Positions 15,114 to 22,283 of a DNA stretch of 22,283 nt are shown here, one piece after another. A model generated the notes under the pieces. It saw nothing but the letters and a program-made list of their open reading frames with translations, was not told the origin of the DNA and ran no database searches. Both the position numbers and the translations under genes were made by a program. This DNA comes from Leptospira sp. Lineage in GTDB: Bacteria; Spirochaetota; Leptospiria; Leptospirales; Leptospiraceae. Positions within the stretch are counted from its first letter, which is position 1, and the number at the start of each line of letters is the position of its first letter. The DNA lies in assembly GCA_016742255.1 (NCBI GenBank), contig JACVCB010000041.1, positions 1 to 22,283 of the forward strand. Reading direction: 5' to 3'.

Positions 15114-17651
15114 ATGCCTCTAGATACCAGTAAAAATAACCAAAAGATCCCAGTCAATCCAGGTGAAGTCCTTTTCATCGGAGGTAAGGCCTCAACTTCC
15201 ATGAACATCCTCCATGAGGGTTCGGTACGAGTTGAGACCACACTCGGCGACACAAGCATTGTTTTGTACAGTTTGGAAGGAGCCAATTTAACACCAGGCA
15301 TCTTTGCCTTACTCGAAGGAACACCTTATCCTTATACCATTCGTGCGAAAACTTCATGTGTTGTATCCACCTATGTCATGAACCAACCAAATGCCAAAAA
15401 AACGCTCACTACGAAAGTATCTGTTGGCGTTATGGCAGTTCGAACCCTTCTCAAAGAAATCGGCGAACTTTACAAACGGGTATTATCCATCAAAGGACTT
15501 TCTTCCAAGTTTGAACAAACGATGGATAACTTGGGTGCCGTGTATTATATTTTGAATCCATCTATCTTTTCTGATGTTACACCAGGAGCGATGATCACTC
15601 GAGATGAAAACATCATTGATCCTGTGATGAAACTCATCCGAAACAATTTAGCTGGTTTCCAAGAACACGGTGGGATGTTACCTGACAAACCAACAATTAA
15701 CTTTTTAGAAGAAGACCACGGCGAATTTTTTGAAAAGGATTATAGTGAATCCATCGAATGGAATGATGCAGAATTCCATTTCATTCGTAAAATTTTATCT
15801 GTGAATCCTAAAATTTCACAGGCTTTGTTTGAAGCCGATCCAACTCTTTTACAAAGTGCTGCAGAAAGTTACGTAAAAACATACCGCGAGTTATTCGAAC
15901 TCCTTAGCAAAGAAACCTATGATTTATCAGAAATGATGAATTCTATGTTTGTTGGAGAAAATGCACTACTTGAAAAATTTAATCTAACATTAGATTTATT
16001 TAATACTGGTTATTCTACAATTCCTTCTACTGTATTACTTCCCATTACCGAGTGGGCATTAAAAAAATCCAAATCACTTCTAGATGAATACAAACAAATT
16101 TTTGGAACTAATTACGCAAGTGTTGGGAATAGTTTAGACAAACTCGAATCAAAACAATCGGAACTTACTGCTAAGTATGGACATGAACTGAATGCACAGA
16201 AAAACAAAGAGGAAGCCATTGCACAAGGTGGAGATCCAATCCGAGCAGGAATTGATACCAAAGCTTTAAAAGTGGAACTTCTCAACTCTGCAAGCCAAAT
16301 CCTAAACTACTCACAAGCAGATCCAGAAGCAGTCAAAGAGTTTTCAACCTTAATGGTAAAACTGAAGTCATTCAAAAACCCACTCGATCCAGAACCGGAC
16401 AATCGTAAAATCCGAAGGACAATTGCCAAAACATATTGGGATGTGTATAAAAAATCTTTCACAAAATGGTTACAATCAGGGAAACAGGCTCCCAAAGCCG
16501 TTGAACTCATGTTACGTTATGGATACTTTGACGAAACCTTACTCGATGATGGCCATATCGTAGAACTAGTAGGTAGATTGTACCAACCGGGTGGGAATCC
16601 AAGTGCCCCGATCCATCACGGTACTGATTGGTTAGAAAAGATCTATTCTAGAGAAGTTCCGACTTCCGTGGATGAACTAGGACAAACATTTTTCGAAAAA
16701 TTAAAAATGGATCTCAAAGACTCTGGGATCAAATCCGAAAAAGACATCCCACCAGATTATGATACTGGGGATGCAAGACTTGGTTCTGAAATTTCTTCCA
16801 TGTATGAACCTAACGTGCGTTTGACATCAGGAAACATTGCAAGTCACTTCCCAATTCTCACAAAATACCACATCACCATTCCTTTGGAAAAATGTTTTGT
16901 TTCCAAAGATGATGTAGAAAAAGCACTCCAATACATTTTAGGGATTGATTATACTGCCTTCAATCGTGAGGTCATTTACCGAAACGAAGACATTGGAATC
17001 AAAAACGAGTTTATCCAAAGGTCAATCATTCCTGATTTTATCCTCGTTCCTTCCATTGGTCCCAAAATCATGATGTGGCAAGACCTTTCTATTTTCCGTG
17101 GAGCAGGATCAAAGGAATCAAGAGGACGAATTTGTATCCCACATTTTGTAACAGGTGACCTCAAAACCTTTATGTTGGAAGCAATCGCTGCCTTCCGTTG
17201 GGAACTCTGTAAAAATATCCTTGGTCCAGACTGGAATAACGTAGGGATTCCATCGATCACCGCAGATTACACGGATTATGTGCAGTTTTATAAAAAAAGT
17301 AAGGATCTTTCTCCTGAACTCAAAGAAAAAATTTCATCAGAGTTCAAACGGTTCCGTACTGACCGCGATAAATTTGCCTATGATTATTCTTTATGGATCC
17401 GGTATGAAGCAGAAGGGGTACAACGTGTCAACCGAGTGGTACGTTCTATTTTTTACCGTCATATCCCATTTCATAAAAATATACGGGAAAAAATATCATC
17501 ACAACCTGCGTATGCAGAACTCCATAACCGTTTCAAAAATATCCGTACACGCCAACACAAAGAATTTGAAAACAAGTACAAAAAGTACATGGATGCCAGC
17601 GGTAACTTACCAAAAGAACTGTATGAAAATTTAACTTTCTACGAAGTTTAA
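15114..17651 (+). CDS. Large protein with degenerate cyclic-nucleotide-binding-like N-terminal domain
   Basis: This 845-residue protein begins with a beta-rich segment at about 13-110 that follows the cNMP-binding jelly roll ([22 protein letters not shown], then [23 protein letters not shown]). The phosphate-binding cassette is degenerate: the usual FGE reads TPG, and the arginine of the R-(S/T)-A motif reads PYPYTIRA. The remaining roughly 730 residues are mostly helical, with few hydrophobic stretches, and match no family I can name. They include a coiled-coil-prone part at about 340-375 and conserved-looking C-terminal blocks such as [20 protein letters not shown]. It is probably a cytoplasmic protein. 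I associate this architecture with spirochaetes, Leptospira in particular, but the function is unknown. The ATG at 15114 has no clear ribosome site. It is transcribed away from aroA, and the flavoprotein gene follows after 26 bases. Confidence 0.75.
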   Translation: MPLDTSKNNQKIPVNPGEVLFIGGKASTSMNILHEGSVRVETTLGDTSIVLYSLEGANLTPGIFALLEGTPYPYTIRAKTSCVVSTYVMNQPNAKKTLTTKVSVGVMAVRTLLKEIGELYKRVLSIKGLSSKFEQTMDNLGAVYYILNPSIFSDVTPGAMITRDENIIDPVMKLIRNNLAGFQEHGGMLPDKPTINFLEEDHGEFFEKDYSESIEWNDAEFHFIRKILSVNPKISQALFEADPTLLQSAAESYVKTYRELFELLSKETYDLSEMMNSMFVGENALLEKFNLTLDLFNTGYSTIPSTVLLPITEWALKKSKSLLDEYKQIFGTNYASVGNSLDKLESKQSELTAKYGHELNAQKNKEEAIAQGGDPIRAGIDTKALKVELLNSASQILNYSQADPEAVKEFSTLMVKLKSFKNPLDPEPDNRKIRRTIAKTYWDVYKKSFTKWLQSGKQAPKAVELMLRYGYFDETLLDDGHIVELVGRLYQPGGNPSAPIHHGTDWLEKIYSREVPTSVDELGQTFFEKLKMDLKDSGIKSEKDIPPDYDTGDARLGSEISSMYEPNVRLTSGNIASHFPILTKYHITIPLEKCFVSKDDVEKALQYILGIDYTAFNREVIYRNEDIGIKNEFIQRSIIPDFILVPSIGPKIMMWQDLSIFRGAGSKESRGRICIPHFVTGDLKTFMLEAIAAFRWELCKNILGPDWNNVGIPSITADYTDYVQFYKKSKDLSPELKEKISSEFKRFRTDRDKFAYDYSLWIRYEAEGVQRVNRVVRSIFYRHIPFHKNIREKISSQPAYAELHNRFKNIRTRQHKEFENKYKKYMDASGNLPKELYENLTFYEV

Positions 17652-17660
17652 TCCTTGCCA

Positions 17661-17697
17661 GATTCCATAAATGCAACATGATTGCGTTTATGGAATC
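17661..17697 (+). promoter_or_regulatory. 14-bp hairpin enclosing the flavoprotein start codon
   Basis: GATTCCATAAATGC (17661-17674) pairs with GCGTTTATGGAATC (17684-17697) with one G-U pair, around AACATGATT. The ATG at 17678 is in the loop and the alternative in-frame ATG at 17690 is in the right arm. There is no T-run and no Shine-Dalgarno, so a translational control element or an operator is more likely than a terminator. Confidence 0.5.
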
Positions 17698-18592
17698 CAT
17701 TCAAACCTTTGGCATAGCCATTATCGGGGGGAGTTTTTCTGGACTCTCAGCTGCTCTATCCCTTGTCCGCTCCTTAAGAAATATAGTGGTCATTGACTCT
17801 GGGAAACCTTGTAACCAAAATACACCTGCTTCGCATAACTTCATCACTCATGATGGAAGAAATCCAAAGTTAATACGCGAAAAAACTATTCTCGACTTAT
17901 CGAAGTATCCCAATTTCCATTCTATATTTGGTGAAGTGCAATCTATTGGAAAATCGGAAAAAGGATTTTTAATAAAAGGTGACGGGATTCCAGAGATCCA
18001 TACAGAAAAAATAATTTTTGCCACTGGACTCAAAGATGTATTACCCGAGATACCTGGTTTTGCAGAATCTTGGGGCAAATCAATTCTTCATTGTCCTTAT
18101 TGTCATGGATATGAATTTGTAGGTAAAACAACAGGGTTATGGATGAATGAAAACGGAGTATTCGAACATTCTAAATTTCTAAAACATTGGACTAAAGAAT
18201 TAACAGTTTATACTAATGGTCCGATTCAATTTTCGAAGGAAGAAGAAATCAAACTAGAAACAGAAGGAATCAGTTCCATTACAGAAAAGGTCAAAACACT
18301 GATCCATAAGGAAGGCCAATTAACATCGATTCAGTTTGTATCAGGTAAGGAAATTCCTATCGATGCTCTTTATGCACGTGTCCAAATGGTACAACATTCT
18401 TCATTACCAGAATCCTTAGGTTGCAAAATGTTACCAAGTGGCCACTTGGAAGTTTCCAATTTTTATGAAACGAATGTTCCGGGAGTTTATGCAGTTGGTG
18501 ATATGGCGTCTATATTCCGATCAGTGGCACATGCTGTCCATTCAGGAAACATTGCAGGTGCCATGTTAAATCGTGCTATGATTTTGTCTTAA
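17678..18592 (+). CDS. Thioredoxin-reductase-like FAD oxidoreductase with CPYC redox pair
   Basis: This 304-residue protein (300 if it starts at ATG 17690) has an N-terminal FAD-binding loop, IIGGSFSGLSAALSL (about 15-29), and FATGLKDVLPEIPG at about 114-127. The redox motif HCPYCHGYE has C139 and C142, in the position of the TrxR active-site CxxC. The C-terminal FAD motif is VPGVYAVGDMAS (about 260-272). The order and length match low-molecular-weight thioredoxin reductases. Where the NADPH-binding GxGxxA should lie (after the CxxC) the sequence reads GLWMNENGVFEH, so that site looks lost. HCPYCHGYE-type enzymes include GliT-like dithiol oxidases that use oxygen. This may therefore be an oxidase rather than a reductase. 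It follows the 845-residue protein by 26 bases, and its stop abuts the stop of the next, convergent gene. Confidence 0.82.
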   Translation: MIAFMESIQTFGIAIIGGSFSGLSAALSLVRSLRNIVVIDSGKPCNQNTPASHNFITHDGRNPKLIREKTILDLSKYPNFHSIFGEVQSIGKSEKGFLIKGDGIPEIHTEKIIFATGLKDVLPEIPGFAESWGKSILHCPYCHGYEFVGKTTGLWMNENGVFEHSKFLKHWTKELTVYTNGPIQFSKEEEIKLETEGISSITEKVKTLIHKEGQLTSIQFVSGKEIPIDALYARVQMVQHSSLPESLGCKMLPSGHLEVSNFYETNVPGVYAVGDMASIFRSVAHAVHSGNIAGAMLNRAMILS

Positions 18593-19279
18593 TTAGACTT
18601 CTTCGACAAAATATGGTCTTGTGTATTCGCGGACGATCTCTACCACAAATCGTCCCCATGATTTTGGGTCTTCTTGTGAAATGTTCACTTGTTTGATTTT
18701 GGGAAAATAAGCGGTTGGTTTGAAAACGGAATGGGTAAGTTCCAAGGCTCGAAGGTAATTGTCCAAACGTTTTACTTTCACAAAGTTGATGATTTCGGTT
18801 TGAATTTTTTCTTTTGGCAAATACCCAACGATGATCATACGAGGGAATAGGTTTTTTTTGAGAAGGCCAATGAAGTCTTCAAAACTATCCACTCGGTCAA
18901 TAAAACCTTCATAAGCACCGCCACCCAAGTTCATGATTTGGGTAACAATGTCCATAGAAAAGGAAACTCCTTCCATGGTAGACATATCAGAAATGATCAC
19001 AAGTCCCTCATCTGGTTGGAACACTTTGAACATATCAGCACCTTTGAAGTGCCTTCTGAGCAGTTTGGCTGCGGAAACATCAATTTCCTGTGCCTTAGCG
19101 AGTAACACCTTTCCCTGTGGGTCTAAAATGGGGTCTCGGGTGATGAGATACCGCTTTTTCACGGCATTTTGGTTCATAACTCGAAAGGCCTTTACTTTTT
19201 CCTCAATTTCATCTAAGGTAGAGTAACCAATTTTGAGTACGTTTTCCCGTTTGCGTTTCCCGATGTCTGTTTCTTCCAT
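18593..19279 (-). CDS. Conserved-looking protein of unknown function
   Basis: This 228-residue protein has no signal peptide and no strong membrane helix, and is probably cytoplasmic. It has a basic, charged N-terminus ([20 protein letters not shown]). A segment at about 44-70 ([20 protein letters not shown] and [14 protein letters not shown]) resembles the short region often seen ahead of HD-GYP domains in spirochaetes, but no HD or GYP motif follows. The remainder alternates strands and helices and includes [21 protein letters not shown] cannot assign a function. No good ribosome site precedes the ATG. Its stop begins one base after the stop of the convergent flavoprotein gene, and it diverges from the lipoprotein gene. 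The gene itself is supported by its long open frame and ordinary composition. Confidence 0.7.
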   Translation of the reverse strand: MEETDIGKRKRENVLKIGYSTLDEIEEKVKAFRVMNQNAVKKRYLITRDPILDPQGKVLLAKAQEIDVSAAKLLRRHFKGADMFKVFQPDEGLVIISDMSTMEGVSFSMDIVTQIMNLGGGAYEGFIDRVDSFEDFIGLLKKNLFPRMIIVGYLPKEKIQTEIINFVKVKRLDNYLRALELTHSVFKPTAYFPKIKQVNISQEDPKSWGRFVVEIVREYTRPYFVEEV

Positions 19280-19362
19280 GAAAGCTTGGTGCCTAAATCT
19301 TTGTATTGCTTATCCTATGGCAATTCTACCAATGTATAGCATATTTTTGTCTAAGGTATAAA

Positions 19363-19767
19363 ATGCGGTTCAATTTTTACCCAATCCTATTCCTAGTCGT
19401 GTTTTTTGGATGTTCTTCCGTGGATTTTATCCCAGAACCTGATTTCCGTCCAAATGATCATCGTTATAAGGTATCTTCCTGGCAAGATGTGGAAATCCTA
19501 AGAGAAAGGCCCAAAAAACTCTTTAAAATCGTGGGAGAGGTCATAATTCGCAATACAGAAGATTTAACTTGGGAAGAATATGAACCTAGGCTTAAAAAAG
19601 ATATGTATGCGAGAAAAATTGATGGTGTGTGGATGACAGAAAAGAACCAAACCTCAATTGATACACTTTCCGTACAAACGATGGACCAAAAAGGAAGGAC
19701 GACACACTCCTACCTCCAACAATCTAACTTACCATACTGGAAAGGATATGCCTTTCGGTATCGATAA
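19363..19767 (+). CDS. Small probable lipoprotein
   Basis: This 134-residue protein starts at ATG 19363, with AAGGT 5 bases upstream. The start is preferred to an earlier in-frame ATG at 19306 because it places a proper signal peptide first: MRFNFYPILFLVVFFGCSS. Cleavage before the cysteine at residue 17 is expected, since VFFGC fits the relaxed spirochaete lipobox. The mature part contains ILRERPKKLFKIVGEVIIRN and a helix ending ARKIDGVWMTE, which resembles small lipoproteins with a GEV...A...DGV pattern. The function is unknown. It is followed after 4 bases by a DUF1285-like gene and the two are probably translated together. Confidence 0.75.
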   Translation: MRFNFYPILFLVVFFGCSSVDFIPEPDFRPNDHRYKVSSWQDVEILRERPKKLFKIVGEVIIRNTEDLTWEEYEPRLKKDMYARKIDGVWMTEKNQTSIDTLSVQTMDQKGRTTHSYLQQSNLPYWKGYAFRYR

Positions 19768-19771
19768 TCAT

Positions 19772-20263
19772 ATGCCAAGAAAATTTGATTCTGAAATCTA
19801 TATCTCACCAGCCGACGAATGGATTTTTCGCGGAAACCCAATTGATAAAGAAGAAATCCTTACCTACTTTCGCAATAACCTGCATGGAAATGAAAAAGGT
19901 GTCTACATTGAAAATACCTTTGGTGAACTTTCAGAACATGGGTACATTAAAATTGATGGTTTCCCTTGCCATGTATTACACGTAGAAGTGACAGAAGGGG
20001 AAATCTCCTTTATCACCGATGATGGACGGAGTTATCTCTTTGGTGAGTTTGAAATTTATGAAACTAAGGACGGTGGAATTTTGGGACTCAGGTCCAATGA
20101 AGAAAGGATCAAATACCGTTTCACCTGGAATGCTGCAAAAGAATTGTCTGATTTGTTAATAGAGGAAGATGGATTGACCTATTTGAATTGGAAAGGGGTT
20201 AAAATGCAAATTCCAATGCATGAGGGAGAGGTAACGGTTCCCCTCCCCACTGACTACAGTTAA
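19772..20263 (+). CDS. DUF1285-like protein
   Basis: This protein has 163 residues from ATG 19772. In-frame ATGs at 19658 and 19748 lie inside the lipoprotein gene. The one at 19748 has AAAGGAT directly before it but at too short a spacing, so 19772 is preferred with some doubt. It begins MPRKFDSEIYISPADEWIFR, then GNPIDKEEILTYFRNNLHG. The opening pattern, I-x-x-x-x-x-W-x-x-x-G-x-P-I followed by a helix and a strand-rich body, resembles DUF1285, a family of unknown function. There is no signal peptide. It sits 4 bases after the lipoprotein. Its stop shares the bases TTAA with the stop of the convergent TPR gene. Confidence 0.6.
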   Translation: MPRKFDSEIYISPADEWIFRGNPIDKEEILTYFRNNLHGNEKGVYIENTFGELSEHGYIKIDGFPCHVLHVEVTEGEISFITDDGRSYLFGEFEIYETKDGGILGLRSNEERIKYRFTWNAAKELSDLLIEEDGLTYLNWKGVKMQIPMHEGEVTVPLPTDYS

Positions 20264-20757
20264 TTGGAAGGAGCTTCTTCGTCCGCTTTTAATTCACGCC
20301 AAAGTTCATTTGCTTCTAAAAAATCTTTTTTTAAGGAAAGAGCTTTGTGTAAGTACTGTAAGGATCTTTCTGGACGGTTCCAAAGTTTATACAAAGTTGC
20401 AAGGTTAAAATAGGAAATGTGAGGTGCATCGTTTCGTTCACATCGTACTGATTTTTTTAACCAATACACGGCTTCTTTGTCATTACCCATACGTAGGAGT
20501 AAAACACCGATTTCATTGCATGGATTTCCATATTCATGGTCCAAACTCACGGCTTTGTAATAAGAAGCCAATGCATCACTCCAGGATCCAAGAGCGTTTT
20601 GGACAAGTCCCAAGTAAAAATAGGCTTCCTCTGATTCTTCCAATTCTAAACTGGAACGAAGGTGGAATTCGGCACGGTCTAAATCACCGATTTTAAAATG
20701 GTCTTTTGCTAAATCTAAAGAAAGTTGGAAAGAACTTGAAGACAAAGAGATCCTCAC
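20260..20757 (-). CDS. TPR-repeat protein downstream of dxs
   Basis: This 165-residue protein is made of about four tetratricopeptide repeats, for example DLAKDHFKIGDLDRAEFHLR, EAYFYLGLVQNALGSWSDAL, GVLLLRMGNDKEAVYWLKKS and FNLATLYKLWNRPERSLQYL. No signal peptide or membrane helix is visible, so it is probably a cytoplasmic scaffold. The start is a GTG at 20757 with only a weak purine stretch before it. An AAGGAG site lies about 30 bases further upstream with no in-frame standard start after it, so the start is uncertain. It lies 52 bases after dxs in the same direction and may be co-transcribed. The partner is unknown. Confidence 0.75.
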   Translation of the reverse strand: MRISLSSSSFQLSLDLAKDHFKIGDLDRAEFHLRSSLELEESEEAYFYLGLVQNALGSWSDALASYYKAVSLDHEYGNPCNEIGVLLLRMGNDKEAVYWLKKSVRCERNDAPHISYFNLATLYKLWNRPERSLQYLHKALSLKKDFLEANELWRELKADEEAPSN

Positions 20758-20809
20758 CTGTTTTCTTTCATTCTCGGAAACCTTAAAAATCTCCTTGAAA
20801 ACTTATTTT

Positions 20810-22283
20810 TTATTTTTGCAAACTTTGCAATAAATCATCAGCAATTTGAGACGCAGTCAATCGGTAATGCTCTAAAATTTGGTTTCTTTCCCCGTGGTGG
20901 ATTGGTTCCAAAGGAAGGGCAAATGTTTTCAAGAACTTACCAATAAGATGATTTGGAATTTCGTTCAAAAGATAACCAGATGCGCCCGCGTGGAGGTAAC
21001 TTTCGTCCAAAATTACAAATTGTTTGGTCGATTCGATGCATTTGTGGACCAAGTCCGAATCATAAGGGCGTAACCAAAAAAGATCGACAACTGTAGTTGT
21101 GATACCTTTAGATTTGAGGATCTCTGCTACTTGTTTGGCAATGGGTAACATAAATCCAAGAGATAATATAAGTAAATCTTTACCTTCAGATACAAGCCTT
21201 GCTTTCCCTTTGTTGACTTGGTTTGGTGACTCAAACTTTAACTCACGTAAGTCGCCATTGTCTTTAGGGAAACGAATCGCAATTGGATGTTCCGTATAAT
21301 CTTTCATAAAATGAAGGCTATCTATGATGTCCTGTGCTGAACTTGGAACCATGATGTCCATATTAGGAAGCCCAGCTAAGTAACCTAAGTCAGACAAACC
21401 TTGGTGGGTTTCGCCGTCAGGTCCTACGATACCAGCACGATCGATGACAAAACGGACAGGTAAGTTCATAAGTGATACATCTTCCACCAATTGGTCCATC
21501 GCTCTCGTTAAAAACGTAGAATAAATGCACATAAAAGGAATCGCACCACCGTTTGTCATCGCTCCCGCGAAGGCGACTGAGTGTTGTTCGGCGATACCTA
21601 CGTCAAAAGTATGGTTGGGATAGGTTTCCTGATAATCACGTAACCCAGAACCTTCGATCATTGCAGGTGTAATCACTGCAATCCGTTTGTCCTTGTTTGT
21701 TAAATCAATGAGAGTTTTTCCTACGATTTTGGAGAGTCCAATTTTATTGGCATCTGCAGATGCCATTTTACCAGACTCTTTGTTAAATGGTGTCACACCA
21801 TGGTATTTGATCGGATCGGCTTCAGCAGGTTTGTATCCTTTTCCTTTTTGAGTGAGAACATGGAGAAGGATTGGCCCTTGGATTTTGGATAGGTTTTGTA
21901 ACATTTGAACCACTCGGTTCACATCATGACCATCGATGGGACCAAAGTAAGTGAACCCAAGGTCTTCAAAAAGTCCACCTGGACGCATCATAAAATGTTT
22001 AAACGATGTTTCCATATTATGGGCTAATGCTTGTAAGGCTGGACCAATCAAAGGGATCCATTTTAAAAAACCATAAAATGCAGTTTTGCCCTTATTATAA
22101 ACCTGAGACGATATGATACGATTGAGATAATTGGAAATAGAACCAACATTTTTGGAAATGGACATATAATTGTCATTTAGGATGACAAGCATATTCGGTT
22201 TGATATGACCACCATGGTTCATGGCTTCGAGTGCCATACCTGTTGCAATTGATGCATCACCGATGACTGCGGCTACTTTGTAA
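20810..22283 (-). CDS. dxs: 1-deoxy-D-xylulose-5-phosphate synthase, 5' end outside window
   Basis: This is the thiamine-diphosphate enzyme that joins pyruvate and glyceraldehyde-3-phosphate at the start of the MEP isoprenoid pathway. About 490 C-terminal residues are visible, and the frame is open to the window edge, reading YKVAAVIGDASIATGMALEA there (GDASIATGMALEA is the ThDP-binding region; the usual form is GDGAxTGGMAxEA). Further family blocks are FTYFGPIDGHD, DVGIAEQHSVAFAGAM (with the catalytic glutamate), YSTFLTRAMDQ, DRAGIVGPDGETHQG and FPKDNG, plus the C-terminal transketolase-like domain. The full protein is about 620-640 residues, so roughly 140 residues lie outside. A TPR gene follows 52 bases downstream. 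I see no disruption. Confidence 0.95.
   Translation of the reverse strand, partial: YKVAAVIGDASIATGMALEAMNHGGHIKPNMLVILNDNYMSISKNVGSISNYLNRIISSQVYNKGKTAFYGFLKWIPLIGPALQALAHNMETSFKHFMMRPGGLFEDLGFTYFGPIDGHDVNRVVQMLQNLSKIQGPILLHVLTQKGKGYKPAEADPIKYHGVTPFNKESGKMASADANKIGLSKIVGKTLIDLTNKDKRIAVITPAMIEGSGLRDYQETYPNHTFDVGIAEQHSVAFAGAMTNGGAIPFMCIYSTFLTRAMDQLVEDVSLMNLPVRFVIDRAGIVGPDGETHQGLSDLGYLAGLPNMDIMVPSSAQDIIDSLHFMKDYTEHPIAIRFPKDNGDLRELKFESPNQVNKGKARLVSEGKDLLILSLGFMLPIAKQVAEILKSKGITTTVVDLFWLRPYDSDLVHKCIESTKQFVILDESYLHAGASGYLLNEIPNHLIGKFLKTFALPLEPIHHGERNQILEHYRLTASQIADDLLQSLQK

Noticed and set aside
17278..17634. A 118-codon frame inside the 845-residue gene
   Set aside because: It is an overlapping frame in a well-supported gene and has no ribosome site or recognisable product.
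1..22283. tRNA, rRNA, CRISPR arrays, insertion sequences or prophage genes
   Set aside because: None was seen on reading through; intergenic regions are all under 300 bases and no transposase or integrase motif appeared in any frame.

Overview
The window looks like a chromosomal segment from a leptospira-like spirochaete. The base composition is AT-rich. Its markers are a short-form HisG, a lipoprotein with a loose spirochaete-style lipobox, an AraC regulator with a seven-helix membrane domain, and a large cyclic-nucleotide-binding-like protein of the kind I associate with Leptospira. The genus is inferred from this set and from gene order. No database search was possible.

Layout. (1) At 1-1583 (+) are the end of a DUF1538 membrane protein and, 4 nt later, a protein that reads as three fused PII-like domains. 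This is probably a transporter or channel with its cytoplasmic sensor. (2) At 1680-7746 (-) is a dense housekeeping run read from right to left: cmk, rpsA, a membrane-anchored TPR protein, hisG, rpmF, plsX and fabG. It joins the common cmk-rpsA pair to a reduced rpmF-plsX-fab cluster, with hisG in between. (3) At 7891-13680 is a sensory and export block. It holds a GAF-PAS-HisKA_2 histidine kinase (+), a secreted HExxH metallopeptidase (-), a small exported protein (-), a membrane AraC regulator (-) and a GHKL ATPase of anti-sigma/serine-kinase type (+). This block separates aroA from cmk, which are neighbours in many bacteria. (4) At 13740-15026 (-) is aroA, divergent from (5) a large cyclic-nucleotide-binding-like protein (15114-17651, +) followed by a thioredoxin-reductase-like flavoprotein (17678-18592, +). 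(6) At 18593-20263 are an unrecognised 228-residue protein (-), a small lipoprotein (+) and a DUF1285-like protein (+). (7) At 20260-22283 (-) are dxs, cut by the window edge, and a TPR protein downstream of it.

The most interesting structures are the following. The small exported protein and the metallopeptidase read the same way, with a strong intrinsic terminator between them only about 30 nt before the peptidase start codon, as in an attenuated operon. A 14-bp inverted repeat puts the flavoprotein start codon in its loop. The three-domain PII-like protein sits beside DUF1538. The flavoprotein keeps its CPYC redox pair but has lost a recognisable NADPH motif. Several convergent genes meet with no gap or overlap by a few bases.

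No rRNA, tRNA, CRISPR array, insertion sequence or phage gene was seen. No gene-free stretch exceeds 300 bases; the longest is 12778-13035.
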